A DNA stretch of 64,000 bases from Leucogyrophana mollusca (taxonomy: Eukaryota > Basidiomycota > Agaricomycetes > Boletales): assembly GCA_021014945.1 (NCBI GenBank), contig MU266425.1, positions 31,999 through 95,998 of the forward strand. The letters are read 5' to 3'. Position numbers and translations under genes: made by a program. Positions 37,501 through 50,048 of the stretch are shown piece by piece. A model generated the notes under the pieces. It saw only the letters and a list, made by a program, of their open reading frames with translations, was not told where the DNA came from and made no database searches. How positions within the stretch are numbered: position 1 is the first letter of the stretch; each line of letters starts with the position of its first letter.

Positions 37501-40500
37501 GCGTACAGTGAAGATAAAGACGAAGTGTTCCAACCTGGTAATGACAAACTCGACCACGCGTCGCGTAATCCATCCCAGGCAAGTCTCCGGGAACAACGTC
37601 GAGCACCTTCTACAGATAAAAGATTCAGCGCGAGCTGAAGCTCCACGTGGGGTATGCACATACGTTACCAAAAATTTGGGAGTACGTCGGGTGGCGGACA
37701 ATACCGACCGGTAATTTTCCCACCGGTTTTCCGTTTACAAGTAGCCTGCCATCCAGAATGTTGAAATGGATGCTCTGCGTGTTTTTATCACCTTCTGACG
37801 CCGTTGACGAAGTGAGCCACCGCGAATCAGGACCCTCCTCGCGCCGCCAAGCAGTCCCCGGGCGGTAACCGGGCCAAATGCTCTTCACTGCTTCATCTAG
37901 TCCCTGGCGACACGCTCGAATGCGCGAACGAACCCAAGGCTCTAATTCGTGTGCCATGCGGCGGTCACGCTCCAGGAGCAACTTCGACGTGATCGGTATG
38001 GCATCAAGGTACGGAGGGGTGTTGTCATGGATGATGATGGCGCATTGTGCGAAAATTTGAATGTCCAAAGAGGAGTGAAGAAGGGATTCGATGTGAATGG
38101 GCTCAACATCGTATGTGCTCCTGCAAGTGGCTGCCATATCGCGAACGATGCCACGAAGTTCCGATTCGTTTTCCCCAGCGCCACTAGCATCTTCCAGACT
38201 ACGAGACAGTTCAACCAGCCAGTTGAATGTCTTTGAGCGAGCGGTGTGCAGTAAGTCATACGCTCCTTGGATGACGCCCATATCCTCCGCTGAAGTGAGG
38301 AGACGGCGAGTCAATGCTATAATGGTCCTCATTGATACCATTTCCACCCAGTTTGATTCCACACTGAGTAGCAACGCTCTAAGCTCATCGAGGATGACCT
38401 CCCCGAACGCCACATCCTTCAAATCATCGTGCCATAACCTTCTATTGCCATTACCCAGAGGTCCGACTTGCCACGCAGCTTGCAATAACAGGCTGTGTAC
38501 TTCTTCTTCTCGGAAGCTGAGAGTTTTGGCTCGCAATTCCCGAGTAATGTTGAGCCATTGGAGCAAGGGCCCACTGCGCAGGTTACCGAATGCGATGAAC
38601 TCGTGGAGGGACAGTTCTGGGTGGCAGGTAGCTTGCGTGGAGATGATATGATTCGATGTATGGGACGTTCCAGAGACATAGTCCTGCAGTGCTCGGTATC
38701 GTCCTACTGGGAGCATAAACGTGCAATCTGGATAGATATTGCAATGCGCGAATGACTTTGTAGCCCACGTCCTGCTGTTGCGGTCATAGAGTCGGAATTC
38801 CAGTCCATTGTTGACGCAAACCTTGCTTTGGTTGCCGGGGATGGCTGTTGACTGGGCGCAAAAACGCGTGGATGCCAGGGTGACCCTCTGCCTGTCGTGG
38901 CAAACTCTGTATTTCGCGAGAGCGATGTATTCCAGTAATGTCGTATGTGGGTCGACAGGGTTCGAACATCTGCTATTTGGAGTGCCGATGTCGACAAGCA
39001 GGTAAAAGGTTATGGATCTCCATACATTGAATGTGGCAGGAATGGCCAGCTCGAAGACCACGGTTTTGGCTTGTGGCAAACTCTTTGGTAAAGGCCACTC
39101 ATGCACATCGATGCGCATTTTGGAGAGTTGGTTTTGCAGCAAGCACTTCTCGCAGTTTTTGTCATGACGCTCGTATCCGCGATACGTGATGAAGTAGCGA
39201 TGATCCAAGGATTTCGCTTTAGCAGAGAGCTTAGCGTGCCTCGCATTCATTTGGCGAAGTTCCTCCACTTTGGCCTCTCTCTTGGCCTCCGCATCCACTT
39301 CAATAACATCTTTCAAACTCTGGAGCTCCGGTGACCGATCGAAGAAACGAATGGAAAACACATTATGGTCGGTGCCATCGGAGAAAACGGATTGACCTGG
39401 GGTAGCCCGGCAGTGTCGCTTTGTGAGATAGAGCTGAATGTCCTGAAGGCGCGCGAGCTGTTCCGCTTTATGAAGGATAAGAGGTTCCGGGAATTCTACA
39501 GGTACCTCGGGCGAATACTCCGCCAGTAATGGTATTTCCTCCATCACTAACCTGTCCACCGCAACCCATAGCTCCAGCAGAGTCAAAAGCATGATTGAGT
39601 AGTTCTCGGGATTGTCTTTGTAGAGCTGGCGCGCTCTTGTGGAATATTCCATCATACGACTCTCTATGGTACGACACCAACGAGAAGCCTCATCCTGAGA
39701 AAGCCCGATTCGGATGAGCAACGAGACCAGGTTTGAGAGGCCGTCCTGAACAGCACGCTCAAAATCGATTAATGCGGTGAAGACCTCGGCGTCGTTGACT
39801 TCCACCAGGTAGTTCTGGTCGCTGGAAAGGAAGTCGCCGATTGATCTCTGCCGGGGATGTTCATGAGGTTGGAAGGGGGCCTGTGGTGAAGGACCGTGCC
39901 GATCGGTTAAGACGCCTCTCAGATATCCCCGGCTGTCGAGAAGGGAAAGAAAAGTGTCCTGAACCACATCGAGCTCGCGCACGTTCCAATGAGGTGGGGC
40001 CGCCTGCGCATCCTGTACACACTGCCACTGTTCCTCCAATTTCCGCTTGACTTCGCGCGTCGCACAAACGACGATATCTGATACAAATGTTGGAGCAGAT
40101 GATCCCAGCTTGAAAAGACGTCGGCTGATCTTTGCCGACGTGAAGTGGAGAATATCGTTGGGCAGATCGCGCTCTACCGCTCGCTGGGTGATAGTTGCCA
40201 TGAGGTATGCCATGAAAGCCTTGTACAGGCCACGCCCATCGACCTCTCTCTCAAGAGTGGTTTGCAACGCCACCCTTACCAGCAACCAGAGCGAAGACCG
40301 CCTCCAAGGGAGGCGGGCATCGTTCCCGCAAACGTCGTCATTGATGCGTTTCCGGATACGTGGAACTTCGGCAACTCGGCCAAGTCCACGCAGGATACCA
40401 GTGAGGAGCTGGGTAATATAGCGAGGATGGGCAGTGTCTCTTTCTTCGATAACAGTCGAGCCAGCCTTGGTGGTACTAGCGGCAGAGTCTAAGATATCCT

Positions 40501-41073
40501 CGTTCATATGATAGAGGAAGTTGGCAAGCTCGGCGCGGAATTTAGGGTCGTCAACAACCTCATGAGGGACGGCGATGGCAGGTCCAGGATACGAACACAG
40601 CAGTTTGCCAACAGTACCCATAACGGCGGCGGAGGCGGGGGATACTTCGAAAGACTCGAAGGTTGTTTCATCGTCAAACCTCCTGACAATCAAACCCGCG
40701 TTTTGGGCACGGATGAGGAAAGCAAGAACACCTGTTCCAAGGGTCAGCGGCTGAAATATGGACAATCTTCGTCCCCCTCACCTCCAGACTCCATCGCCTC
40801 CAGTTGTGACTCAACCATTGTCGGCGATAAAGATTGATACTCCATCGTATCGCAGAGGTTCGTGAGCATCCTCACTGTGTGCTCCCAATTCGACCCCTCA
40901 TCGCTCCCTAATTTTTCCCAAAATTTTGTGGCAATGTCTAGAGTCATAGACGCGAGCGCCAGATCGTTGTACGTGCTGTGGTCATCTTTCTGCGGTAATT
41001 TGAGTGGACAAAAGACATGGTTTATGATATAGTTCAAGGACAGATCCTCTTGAGACCTGTCTGTGGCAGACAT
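31555..41073 (-). CDS. Giant DUF6606-DUF3638-DUF3645 protein B with SF2/SecA-like motor motifs
   Basis: Six exons: 41073-40782, 40731-37664, 37609-37535, 37483-34856, 34800-32859 and 32801-31555, giving 3083 residues. Intron positions match protein A, and exon 3 is 75 nt in both. The N-terminus shows LNYIINHVFCPLKLPQKDDHS (DUF6606). The motor core carries NMGEGKSS (Lys2058), DESDEILHVRYQLVYT, PYRAKDAPALRAEFGHPDVAV, FSGTNDNRYLLP, RGTDIKLPLG and QGCMRMRKLGHGHSV. All motif residues match protein A, while the long central region (residues roughly 300-2000) is more diverged. Both genes are open throughout, so neither looks like a pseudogene. Likely a tandem duplicate that kept its biochemical activity. 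Function unknown; the annotation ubiquitinyl hydrolase is not supported by what can be seen. Confidence 0.9.
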
Positions 41074-41790
41074 AACACAGAGATCGGATGAGAGAAACTT
41101 TCTTCAATTTGTCTGCAATGGGGGTTAGTACCAATCGATTGCAACATGGGTGAGCGACTTTTAGCTTTTAAATGCGGTGACGAGCGCTTACCACCTAGCC
41201 TCGAGGTGTCCCTATCCGCTTCGCAGATCGATTGCGGTTAGTGGTTTTGGAACACTGGACCCACAAGTGTCTACGCACCCATACCAACATCATGGTGCAG
41301 CGTCAGAGCGTCAGATTTGAGCTCATGTGGTCACCCAGCCGTCCCCACAAAAGGTCTGTCACCAAAAACTACAGGTCAAAACAAGCTAAGTTAATTCGGT
41401 TCAGCATGAACATAGAGCCACACCTTGTTGCCATTGATTGGCAGTTAAGTGTACTCTCCCCAGCGACCGAAGAATGGGCGCTCAGCTTCCCTAGGCATGA
41501 ATCAGATGCACACGTGTACCCGCTGCAGTATCACGAGCGCCCACAGCCGCTGTGTCGACGAGATCGATGGGACATCACTGGGTGATGCAATTGTGGTGTA
41601 AAGATAAGTATCTGTGGCTTCACAGAAGACCTGAATCGAATTTGTGGGACGGGAAGGGTGCGAGAGCGCTTTTGGGCGGTCAACAAGGCCCTGGTCAGTA
41701 ACGCGGGGTTTGAAAATAGTTGAAGACCTCCACTTGCAGTCACGTCAACAGCAGCAAGCCAGCAATAATTATTGGTGACTCCCGGGTGTA
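41074..41790. promoter_or_regulatory. Divergent spacer between giant gene B and the SWIB gene
   Basis: About 0.7 kb separating the minus-strand start at 41073 and the plus-strand start at 41791. Short open frames inside it have no conserved features. It most likely holds both promoters. A run with gtcaacagcagcaagccagc lies just upstream of the SWIB gene ATG, probably 5' UTR. Confidence 0.4.
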
Positions 41791-43423
41791 ATGGATCCTC
41801 TCAAAGCTACAAAGTGAGTTGTTGAGGATATTATAAGTAGGGTCTTCGCTTAAGACACGACCTCAGGAAACGAAAGCTCACCGACAAAGCGGTGCCAAAT
41901 GCCTTCCTCCAGGTGCCCGAGTTTGCGGAAGACTCGAAGATGTACCAGAGCCTCCTGGAGATGGAGAAGAGACTAGACTGGACTATGATGCGGAAGAAGG
42001 TCGAGGTACAGGATGCGCTGGCGCGCAATCCAACGGTGTGTCTCGTTTCACGCTCATACTCTGTTGTTGGGAAGCTGACCCTCACGCACCTTCACATCGA
42101 CCAGACAACGCGCATGTTACGGATATTTCTGAGCCATACCGTATCAGGACAGGCGTGGCAAGTGGGAGAGTCCGGCGGCGACGGAGGAGAGGCTGGCGTG
42201 AACTTTGAGACGGGACAGGGCATTCCTGCATGGTCCCTCAAGATCGAAGGGCGTTTGCTAGAGGTTTGTATATCATCCGAGGCTGAACCATTATCGACTA
42301 ACATATCTCCAAAGATTCCAAATCAAAGATCAAGAGACAGAGTACCACCTCGCAAATTTTCGACTTTTATCAAGAGAATGGTGGTTGAACTGGATCGCGA
42401 CCCTGCGTTGTACCCAGACGGAAATATCATGGAGGCGAGTAGCCGTCAGTCACTGAATGGCAGCACAATGCACTGACTTTTGCGCAGTGGCCGCGCGCTT
42501 CTAACTCCCAACCACCCCTTGACGGTTTCACGGTGAGACGAACGGGCGATCAACCTACCCGGATAAGAATAGTCATACACCTCGAGCAAACCCCCGAACA
42601 ATACAAAGTCAGTTCAGAGCTCGGTAAGTTATCTGCACTGGTAGTTACACTGTTGCTGAATGTGCCCTTGATTCAGGAAACATTCTCGGAATCAAAGAGG
42701 ATAGTCGAATAGGCGTGATTCATACGCTTTGGAATTACATCAAGATTCATGGTTTGCAAGACAAAGTTGATCGCCGAAGAATACGTGCAGATGACTACCT
42801 GCGACCGGTGCGTGTCATCAAGTCAACGCGACATCCAGTCCCGCTCACAACTAGTAGATTTTTGGCGGAGACGGGATAACGTTCCAGCAACTTCCAGAGC
42901 TGGTCAATCGATATTTAGGGCCCCCGGACCCAATCGTCCTTCATTACACAGTCAATCCTGGGGTCACTCCCCCGGAGCGCCCTGCTGCGTGGGACATCGA
43001 GGTTAAAATGGAAGACACGAGTCTCAAAAGCCGAATGGCGGCAACTGTGCATACAAGCAAAGAGAGCGCACAAGACCTTGGCAAATTGGACGATGAAGTA
43101 TTGTTGTGCCACTCCACAAACTGACCGTACGCTGACTATCGAGTCTCACGCCGCAGATCGCACTCATCGCACAATCGTTACACAATTCCCACACAAAACG
43201 GTTATTCTTGCAGGAGTTTGCCAACGACCCCGCTCAGTTTATACAGACGTGGTTAGCGTCGCAATCGCGCGACTTAGAAAGTGTGCTGGGCAGTGGGCCG
43301 AGCGAAGGTGCTACTATTCGAGCTGAAGAGCTCCGGAGAAGCGACTTCTTCAGGTTGCCTTGGGTAGAAGAAGCAGTTGCAGTTCAAGAGGGCATGCGCT
43401 TGGCGTCAAAGGGTATGCAATAG
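41791..43423 (+). CDS. snf12: SWI/SNF or RSC complex subunit with SWIB domain (BAF60/Snf12/Rsc6 family)
   Basis: Multi-exon gene; exon 1 is 41791-41813, followed by 41867-42035 and 42105-42263. It starts MDPLKATKKRKLTDK. Family landmarks in order: KRLDWTMMRKKVEVQDAL, TRMLRIFLSHT, WSLKIEGRLLE, KFSTFIKRMVVELD, then the SWIB fold (VSSELGNILGIKEDSRIGVIHTLWNYIKIHGLQD and IRADDYLRPIFGGDGITFQQLPELV), and a C-terminal helical region ending RLPWVEEAVAVQEGMRLASKGMQ. This is the layout of metazoan BAF60/SMARCD and yeast Snf12/Rsc6, scaffold subunits of ATP-dependent nucleosome remodellers in the nucleus. The N-terminus is short for the family, so an additional upstream exon is possible. Whether it serves SWI/SNF, RSC or both cannot be told. 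Confidence 0.9.
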
Positions 43424-43707
43424 AATGCCGCTCGGCGGTGCTCGTTGCTTGTTGCCTGATAACTTAATGGTCCTTCGTCTCCGGTTTGGATTTTGAACCC
43501 GCTGTTTTACTTATTATTGTCCCTGTATTGCCGTACGTATTGTAGAGCTGCTGTGACAATCGTTTCCATGCCTATATTCGCCTTTTCGTTTGTCGGGCAA
43601 GGCCGACTCCAAAAGTGAGCCGATTCTGTCACGGATATAAGGGCGGGGCAGCAATGGGGACCTGACACGATACCATCCTTTCATTCTAGCGAACACTGAA
43701 GAGCACC

Positions 43708-46164
43708 ATGGCAGGCAGACAGGTAAGTTATCGGGGGCTTAGGTGTCAGTGTGTGAGATGAAAGAGTGTTTGTTCTGATATCCATCCCTTCCAGCTCGGA
43801 AAGTTCAGACAGGTTCGTGCCAGTTGGATACCTTAGCTCCATGCGTGAATTCTGAGGACCATACGCTGTACAGTGGGCGGGCGAGAAGATATCTTCACGA
43901 GACAAGACTGTTGTCGCAGACGAGTTCAAAGAGATCGAGCAAGACATTGAGCTTCGCAAGGAGGGCATAGTACGGTGTGATACAGTTCCACGTATCAAGC
44001 TTTCTTCCTCTCATATCATCCACAGGCTTCAGGCTGCATCAGAGGACTACCACCATGCTTTATCCAAGAAGAAAGAATCTTCCGCAGTGCAGGAGTCCGA
44101 AAAGCTCATGCCACTCGACACACTGGGCATCGTGATGATCACCCATGGCGAAGAATTTGGAGAAGATTCTGCGTTCGGTGCGTGTCTGTCAGGCTGGTTC
44201 ACTTGCACATTCGTTGAAGCGCGGTCTTGCATTAGGCACATCCCTTGTGAAACTGGGCAGGGCACACTGTAAAATTGCAACAATACAGGAGGCCTATGCC
44301 CTCACATTCCAGGACACCTTCGTGTCATCGTGCCAGAGCTACCTACAGGACATCAAGGACTACGAACATCAACGAAAGAAGCTAGAGAGTCGACGGTAAG
44401 TTCACTGGATGGTCGAACTGGATGTGCCAAAATCATACCTCAGTCTTCAGGTTAAGTTACGACGCTGCTATTAGCAAATTGGAAAAGATCAAGAGTAGCA
44501 AAAAAGAGAAAGAAAAGGAGAGGCGAGAGGCTGAAGACGAACTGCAGAGTGCAAGGTTACGATAGTGAGTGGCCTCTCTCGGCCCATTGGGTTTTTTGTT
44601 GACGAGTCGATAGCGAAGAGACCTCGGAAGATGTGCGTGCTCGAATGCAGGCAATCCAGGAAAACGAGATCCAGCAGCTGAGAGAGCTTACAATGTTCTT
44701 GGACTTGGAGCTCAACTTTGTGCGTCAGTACCACGAAGTTCTCCAGGATGTAAAATCGAGCTGGTGCACTGAGTAAGTGCCCTCGTATGCTTATTTCTGT
44801 TTCCCGCTGATATATTGGTGTCCAGGTCTATACTCACGAAGTTTGAGAACTCGAGAGCAAATTCTCGTACTCATGTCTTCCCTCGGCCCGCGGACGACAG
44901 TCAACTCACTTCGCTACGCTCAAAGCGATCGACGCTATCCACTTCTTCCACTGCAGCAGCCTCTTCCATTGACTCGGACGAGGAGCCTGCACCCAAACAA
45001 CAGTCGCGTCGCAAGTCTGACGCTGAAAGCAAATCGACGTCACGCCCCGCTTCCAGGGCATCAAGGAAACGTTCCGACAGCAATGTGACGGCAAGTGCCT
45101 CGGAAGCAGCGAAGATCGACAAAAGCAAGAGAATGAGCGTTACGGGCTGGGCTTCCGGTGCCGTGAGCACCATTACGGGACGAGGGAAGAAGGACCGGGA
45201 TAATTTCGCTGCATTATCGAATGATGACGATGGACAGGAGACCACGAAGATCCTCGATTCTCCACGTCCTCCGAGCTCTCGCTCGATTTCGAAGAAGTCG
45301 CCAAGTATCAAGTCGAAAGATATTGGGAACGACTCGTCACCCAAGGTCCCTACACAAATCCTCAAACCACCTTCACTGCAAGACAAGAAAGTTGTCAGAG
45401 CATTATACGATTTCTCTGGATCTTCGGACGAGCTTTCTTTCCGCGCTGGAGATGAGATTACGGTGATCAGCGAAGTCTTGGACGATTGGTGGCTCGGAGT
45501 GTTGGATGGCGGTCGTAAGGGACTCTTCCCCCTGACCTACACAGAGGTGATCACGAAATCACCCGGGCAAACATCATTACGCCAGTCGGGTCGTGGGGGT
45601 CATTCTTCGCAGTCTTCCGAGGACGATCTCCACCATCCTGGGTTTAGTCACGATGACAGCGACGATGACGTAGAGCAACTTCTGAGAGGTCGTCCGCTCA
45701 CCTCTGGGCACTCACTATCAGGCTATGGGTTTGATACGGAAAGCATAACAAGCACGGTGGCGGAAGAGGAGGAAGAGGCGCGTTTAATGCCCGCAAAACC
45801 AGCCGATGACGAGTTTGTGCACCGTCCTCCAAGGTCAACATCCCCCCAAGTTTTACTTCCATCAATCACCAGCAAGCGTTCTAATCCAGAGATCGCTACC
45901 AAGCGACCTCCTCCTCCTCCACCCCCACGTCGGTCGACCAATACCCTCGCAGCTCCTCCCCTTCCCGAGCGCACCCGCAGATCTCAGTCAAACAGCCCTC
46001 TGCCAAAACCATCTTCGACTCCGGCGTCATCGTTCAGCAGTACACAGGGCCCAGACGTATCTCCGTTTGACAGCCTGATGGATGTGTCCACGCATTGCAC
46101 GGAGTTCAGGCAACATCCCTATGAGCGTCGTGGTTTATGCAATAACTGTTTCCGCATGCACTGA
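43708..46164 (+). CDS. BAR-SH3 adaptor protein with C-terminal Cys/His motif
   Basis: Begins with a 15-nt exon (43708-43722, MAGRQ) followed by several small exons and a large last exon from about 44826. The N-terminal BAR region ([18 protein letters not shown] through [12 protein letters not shown], about 240 residues) is helical and charged, and should bind curved membrane as a dimer. A Ser-rich linker follows, then an SH3 domain ([22 protein letters not shown]...[20 protein letters not shown]), acidic patches, a Pro-rich stretch ([10 protein letters not shown]), and a C-terminal module with C-x13-C-x2-C-x3-H ending at the stop. Related to the endophilin/amphiphysin class; probable role in endocytosis and actin coupling. 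The Pro-rich segment could be a ligand for SH3 partners. The start is set by the short ATG exon and its consensus donor. Confidence 0.88.
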
Positions 46165-46441
46165 ATCGGCCTGTGCACCACGTTCATGTGACATTTTTTG
46201 CTGCAGTTGCGGCGAGGGCAGTCGTTCACGCATGCATAGCTCCATAATATTTACTCCAATCCGTCTGCATAATTCAGCTACCTGCATCTGTATAGAGACC
46301 AGCTTGTTATAATGTTTATCTTTAACTCTTGTTGCCCACAACATTGTCCTGAACAAGTTGCAAGTCAGGTCGGAAAGCGCCCCGTTTCAAGTAGACTTCG
46401 GCGATTGCCGCTACCTCACCTTGACCACCGCGACCACTACA

Positions 46442-47079
46442 ATGTCATATCGAAAGATCGACATCGACGCCTACGACGAGGACGTTTTACAGGAGAGCGA
46501 GCTCTGCGAGCCCGATCCACGAGACCCAGCGCAAGTGCTCAGCGATGCAAAGCAGAAACAAGCAGCTGTACGAAGTTCACTGGCCAAGTGAGTGATTTAC
46601 TGTGAGAGGAGTTATTGCTGACCGAATCGCTATCTAATTCACAGGGGAGATATACCGGGCGCACTGGATATCGCGCTAGATAGTGCACCGTATGGACCAA
46701 ACGTCGAGGACGCGAAGGTACGTGCTATAGGAATCGCTGTGTGATGCCGGACTCACTCTGCTGCGCGTTACAGAACCTCACTCTGCAGACTGTAGTATCA
46801 ATTTTGAACAGTACGAAATCATCAGAAATATCGAACGTCGTGAAAGCGCTGTCACAAGACACCCAAGACACACTCATGAAGTACCTCTATAAAGGTATGG
46901 GCATGCCAGGGTGGGGCGATGTTAGCGGGAGCGTTCTACTAGGTTGGCACGAGAAGGTGCGCACTTCGTCGCTAGTCGGATCGTCTAATATGGCAATGCT
47001 GACTGCAATGATACAGTTGACAGAAGTGGGGGGTACTGGGTGCATTGTACGAGTCATGACCGACCGAAGGACTGTATGA
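46442..47079 (+). CDS. ARC15: Arp2/3 complex 16 kDa subunit (ARPC5)
   Basis: Four exons; introns follow codons for LAK, DAK and HEK. It starts MSYRKIDIDAYDED and contains GDIPGALDIALDSAPYGPNVEDAKNLTLQTVVSILNSTKSSEI, LMKYLYKGMGMPGWGDVSGSVLLGWHEKL and the C-terminal TEVGGTGCIVRVMTDRRTV, all diagnostic of ARPC5. This subunit sits at the edge of the Arp2/3 complex, bridging ARPC4 and ARPC1, and helps nucleate branched actin at endocytic patches. The preceding gene encodes a BAR-SH3 adaptor of the same process, 277 nt away on the same strand. Full length, no anomalies. Confidence 0.95.
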
Positions 47080-47338
47080 AGCATCGTGGTCAAGCAGCCA
47101 ATGAAAACATATCAGCCCCATCAGCCCGACATCTTGCCACCGCCCCAAAGCACTCAGATCGCCAGACACATTCCGACAGTTAGGAACATTATTCGAAGAG
47201 TAACATCATAGCGTGCTCTATACATGAAGCCATGCAGCTACGTCTACCCTTTTCCAAATTCAAGAACGGGTTCTAGGAGCATAAACATATTTGTGAACGT
47301 CAATTAAAAAGGTAAACAGGGGAAAACATATTGCATTT

Positions 47339-50048
47339 TTACTCAAGCTCTCCACGGCTGCGCGCCTCGGCGAGACTCAATTCTAACGCAAACCTCAGAT
47401 CATCGTCGATATCCTCCGCCGCTGTATCCAATCCTACCCCCTTGTTTGGGCCCGCGCAGGGCTTCGCATGACGGGCTATGTCTGCGGACAAGAGGGAAAA
47501 TCCTGGGGCATTGGATCGACTAGAGGTGAGGGAGAGGTCGTTTCGCATGGCAGGCGATGTGGATCCCGGGGGTGGGGTCAGAGATGCCTTTGGGGTGCTC
47601 CACCGGGACATTATAGGACTGGTTGACGTCGATCGCTGAATCGAGAAGTTCTCTCGAGTGCTCGGTGTTGAAACTGATGAAGACAGACTCGAGCTGATGG
47701 ACGGGAAATGTTCGGATGAGCCAGAAATCGTGCGTGCCGTTATCGGAGGGGGGGATGCAGGAAGACGTCTGGCGATCGTAAGAGGGCTGATGCTCGCTCC
47801 GGCTTCCATGGGCTCCGGTCTGAAAGGTGGTGTAACTTGCACTTTCTCATTCGACACGGGCACTGTGATACGGGGCAAGGAACGACCAGTCTGCTGGTAG
47901 GTGGAACTCGACGACGAGCGACGAGAAGGCGGGGCCCTCGAGACAGCCGGCGGGGGAGAGGATGTCTCCAGCGATAACGACGAGGTGGACGGGCTGTGAA
48001 TATCGTCGAAATCGCCCTCGAACACCCCATCATCCACAGCATGAATTCTGTGCTTCCTCTCCTCTTCCTCGCGTGACAACATAAGGACGTACTCCACCGC
48101 CTCAAGTTCGCTGAGACCAAGTGTATCCAGTGTTGAGCGCTGCTCCCTCTCGCGACCAAAAGTCTGCTGCCTGTGGGCGTTCTCGTATTCCAGCTCTCGG
48201 CGGGATTCGTTGATATCCTTATACATCTCATATTGTTCTATCGGCATATAGTTCTACTTAAGCAGATAAAAAGGCGAAGAGGTAAGGTGAAGAACTCACG
48301 GTGGCCCTTGAAAATCCTCTTCGACCGCGCGTGCTTGTTCTTGTGCGGCCCATGATCCCGTGCAGTGACCTGGCCAACTTTCCACGCCATGACTCTATTC
48401 CCAACAACAACGACCAGTAGCTCCCTCTCCAGCAAAATCTGGCTCACGCCCTCCCAATCACGCCCAGGTGCAGGTCTTGCCATGGGCGACGAGAAGAATC
48501 GCAGGGGCTCAAGTGTGAGAGCATCCCAAACCATCGTAGTTCCGCGCGCGGAGCCCGTCGCGAGGACGACAGAGTTCCAGGCCAGAGCAGTGACAGCACC
48601 GTCTTCATGGGCCTCAAATCGGCGAGCAGGGGTTACGGGAGAAGATGAAGTTGGAGCGTCCCATTCATAGAAACTGACAAACCCGAGTTGGTCTCCAGTG
48701 ATTACGAGGTTGGACTCACTTGCTTGGGTGGTGAACACAGGTTCGATGACGGTGATGTGTCCAAAGGACGGGTCGCCAAATCGAGTTGTTTCGTTCGACC
48801 TGGATATGACGTCGATGCGAAGACGATAAAAGTACGTGTGGTCCATGTAGCTGACTAGAACCAAAGCCTGTGAATCCGAACTAATAACAAGGCGTAGAGA
48901 CCGGAATTGAGAATCCGTGGAATTATTGCCAGGCGTTTTGAGATCTATGTGACGAGGAGAATGGATGCGGATTTCATTGATAGAGGCAGCACTGACAGGG
49001 CCATCCGCGAAAAGGCTGCCTAGTCCGCTCCATAGGAGGATATCGCCACTCTTGAGGGCGCCAGCTACGACGCCCTCACTAAGAGCGCCAGCGACCACAA
49101 CAAAAGGATCCGGGACGAGTGAATCCAGTTTCTTCTCGGTGGACCAAAGACACCTGAGAGTCTTCGAGTCCCACAGTTTGACTCTCCCATCAGCACCTCC
49201 GGAGATGAAAGTGTTTGCAGCAGCGTCAATAAGAATCTGCTGAACGGCGCCTTCATGCTGGTCCTCGACTTTGCACTTCACCAGCTTAGCTGAAGCTCGA
49301 CCCGGATCCATAACTCGGCTCGCTGTTGTCACGGCAACTTCACCATTCCGGTATCCCCAGAAAGCCCGAGCGGTGCCGCCGTCAGATGTCAACGTGCAGG
49401 TAGATACGTTCGGAGTGAATTCGACGTTGGGGTTCCCAATACCTAACCCCGTGCCAGAAGCATCGAGGTAACCTTTAAGAATCTTCCCGCTCAATGGCAA
49501 CGAGCGTGCAATTACGCCGTATTGAATTGAAGAGGTGAGAAGGCCATTCTCAGACATCAGATGAGCCCCATTGATTGCCGAATCTTGGGGCGAATGAGTC
49601 ACAGTTGCGTTCCGGGATCGTTCCCAGCGTCTACAGTGCAATTCGCATCAGTCAGCGGAAACGCGACGAGATCGGGGACGAACCGCCTCAGACTATATCG
49701 GAAGATAAACTCCTTGCGCCATGTACTCTCCTGCTTCCGCAGCATGAGCACTTTGGCGTTATCAAGGACATGTTCAGGGCCGATCCCAAGAAATTGGTTC
49801 ACGAAAGCCCGGTGCCAGGTGTTATCATTCTTCACGTGTTCATAGAGGTATTTGTTTGTCCTGGATAGGGAAAGCAGCGAAGGTGGAGGTAGAGATGAGG
49901 TGATATGAACGAGGGACTCGATTGGAATGTCGAGTAACAGGGAATTGCTTTGGAGTAGTCCATGTTGATCGACTTGATAAGAGTTGGATAGGGCAGCTTT
50001 TGATTTCGAGATATCTTTCCGGCTAGTTTGTAAAGGTCTCGCTGGCAT
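47339..50048 (-). CDS. F-box/WD40 protein with C-terminal ubiquitin-interacting motif
   Basis: Three exons: 50048-49684, 49630-48300 and 48237-47339, giving 864 residues. An F-box lies at about residues 35-80 (LLDIPIESLVHITSSLPPPSLLSLSRTNKYLYEHV). WD40 blades occupy about 150-530 (for example FISGGADGRVKLWDS, SGDILLWSG, LATGSARGTTMVWDA). The last third has a charged helix, a Ser/Pro-rich disordered stretch, and a UIM-like end (DDDLRFALELSLAEARSRGE). The F-box would dock on Skp1 of an SCF ligase while the propeller selects substrate; the UIM could bind ubiquitin chains. The overall plan resembles fission yeast Pof10 and related fungal proteins, but orthology was not tested. Target unknown. Confidence 0.87.

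Noticed and set aside
20859..41073. Naming the giant proteins ubiquitinyl hydrolase
   Set aside because: No catalytic Cys/His box typical of deubiquitinases was seen; the visible motifs are of an NTPase motor.
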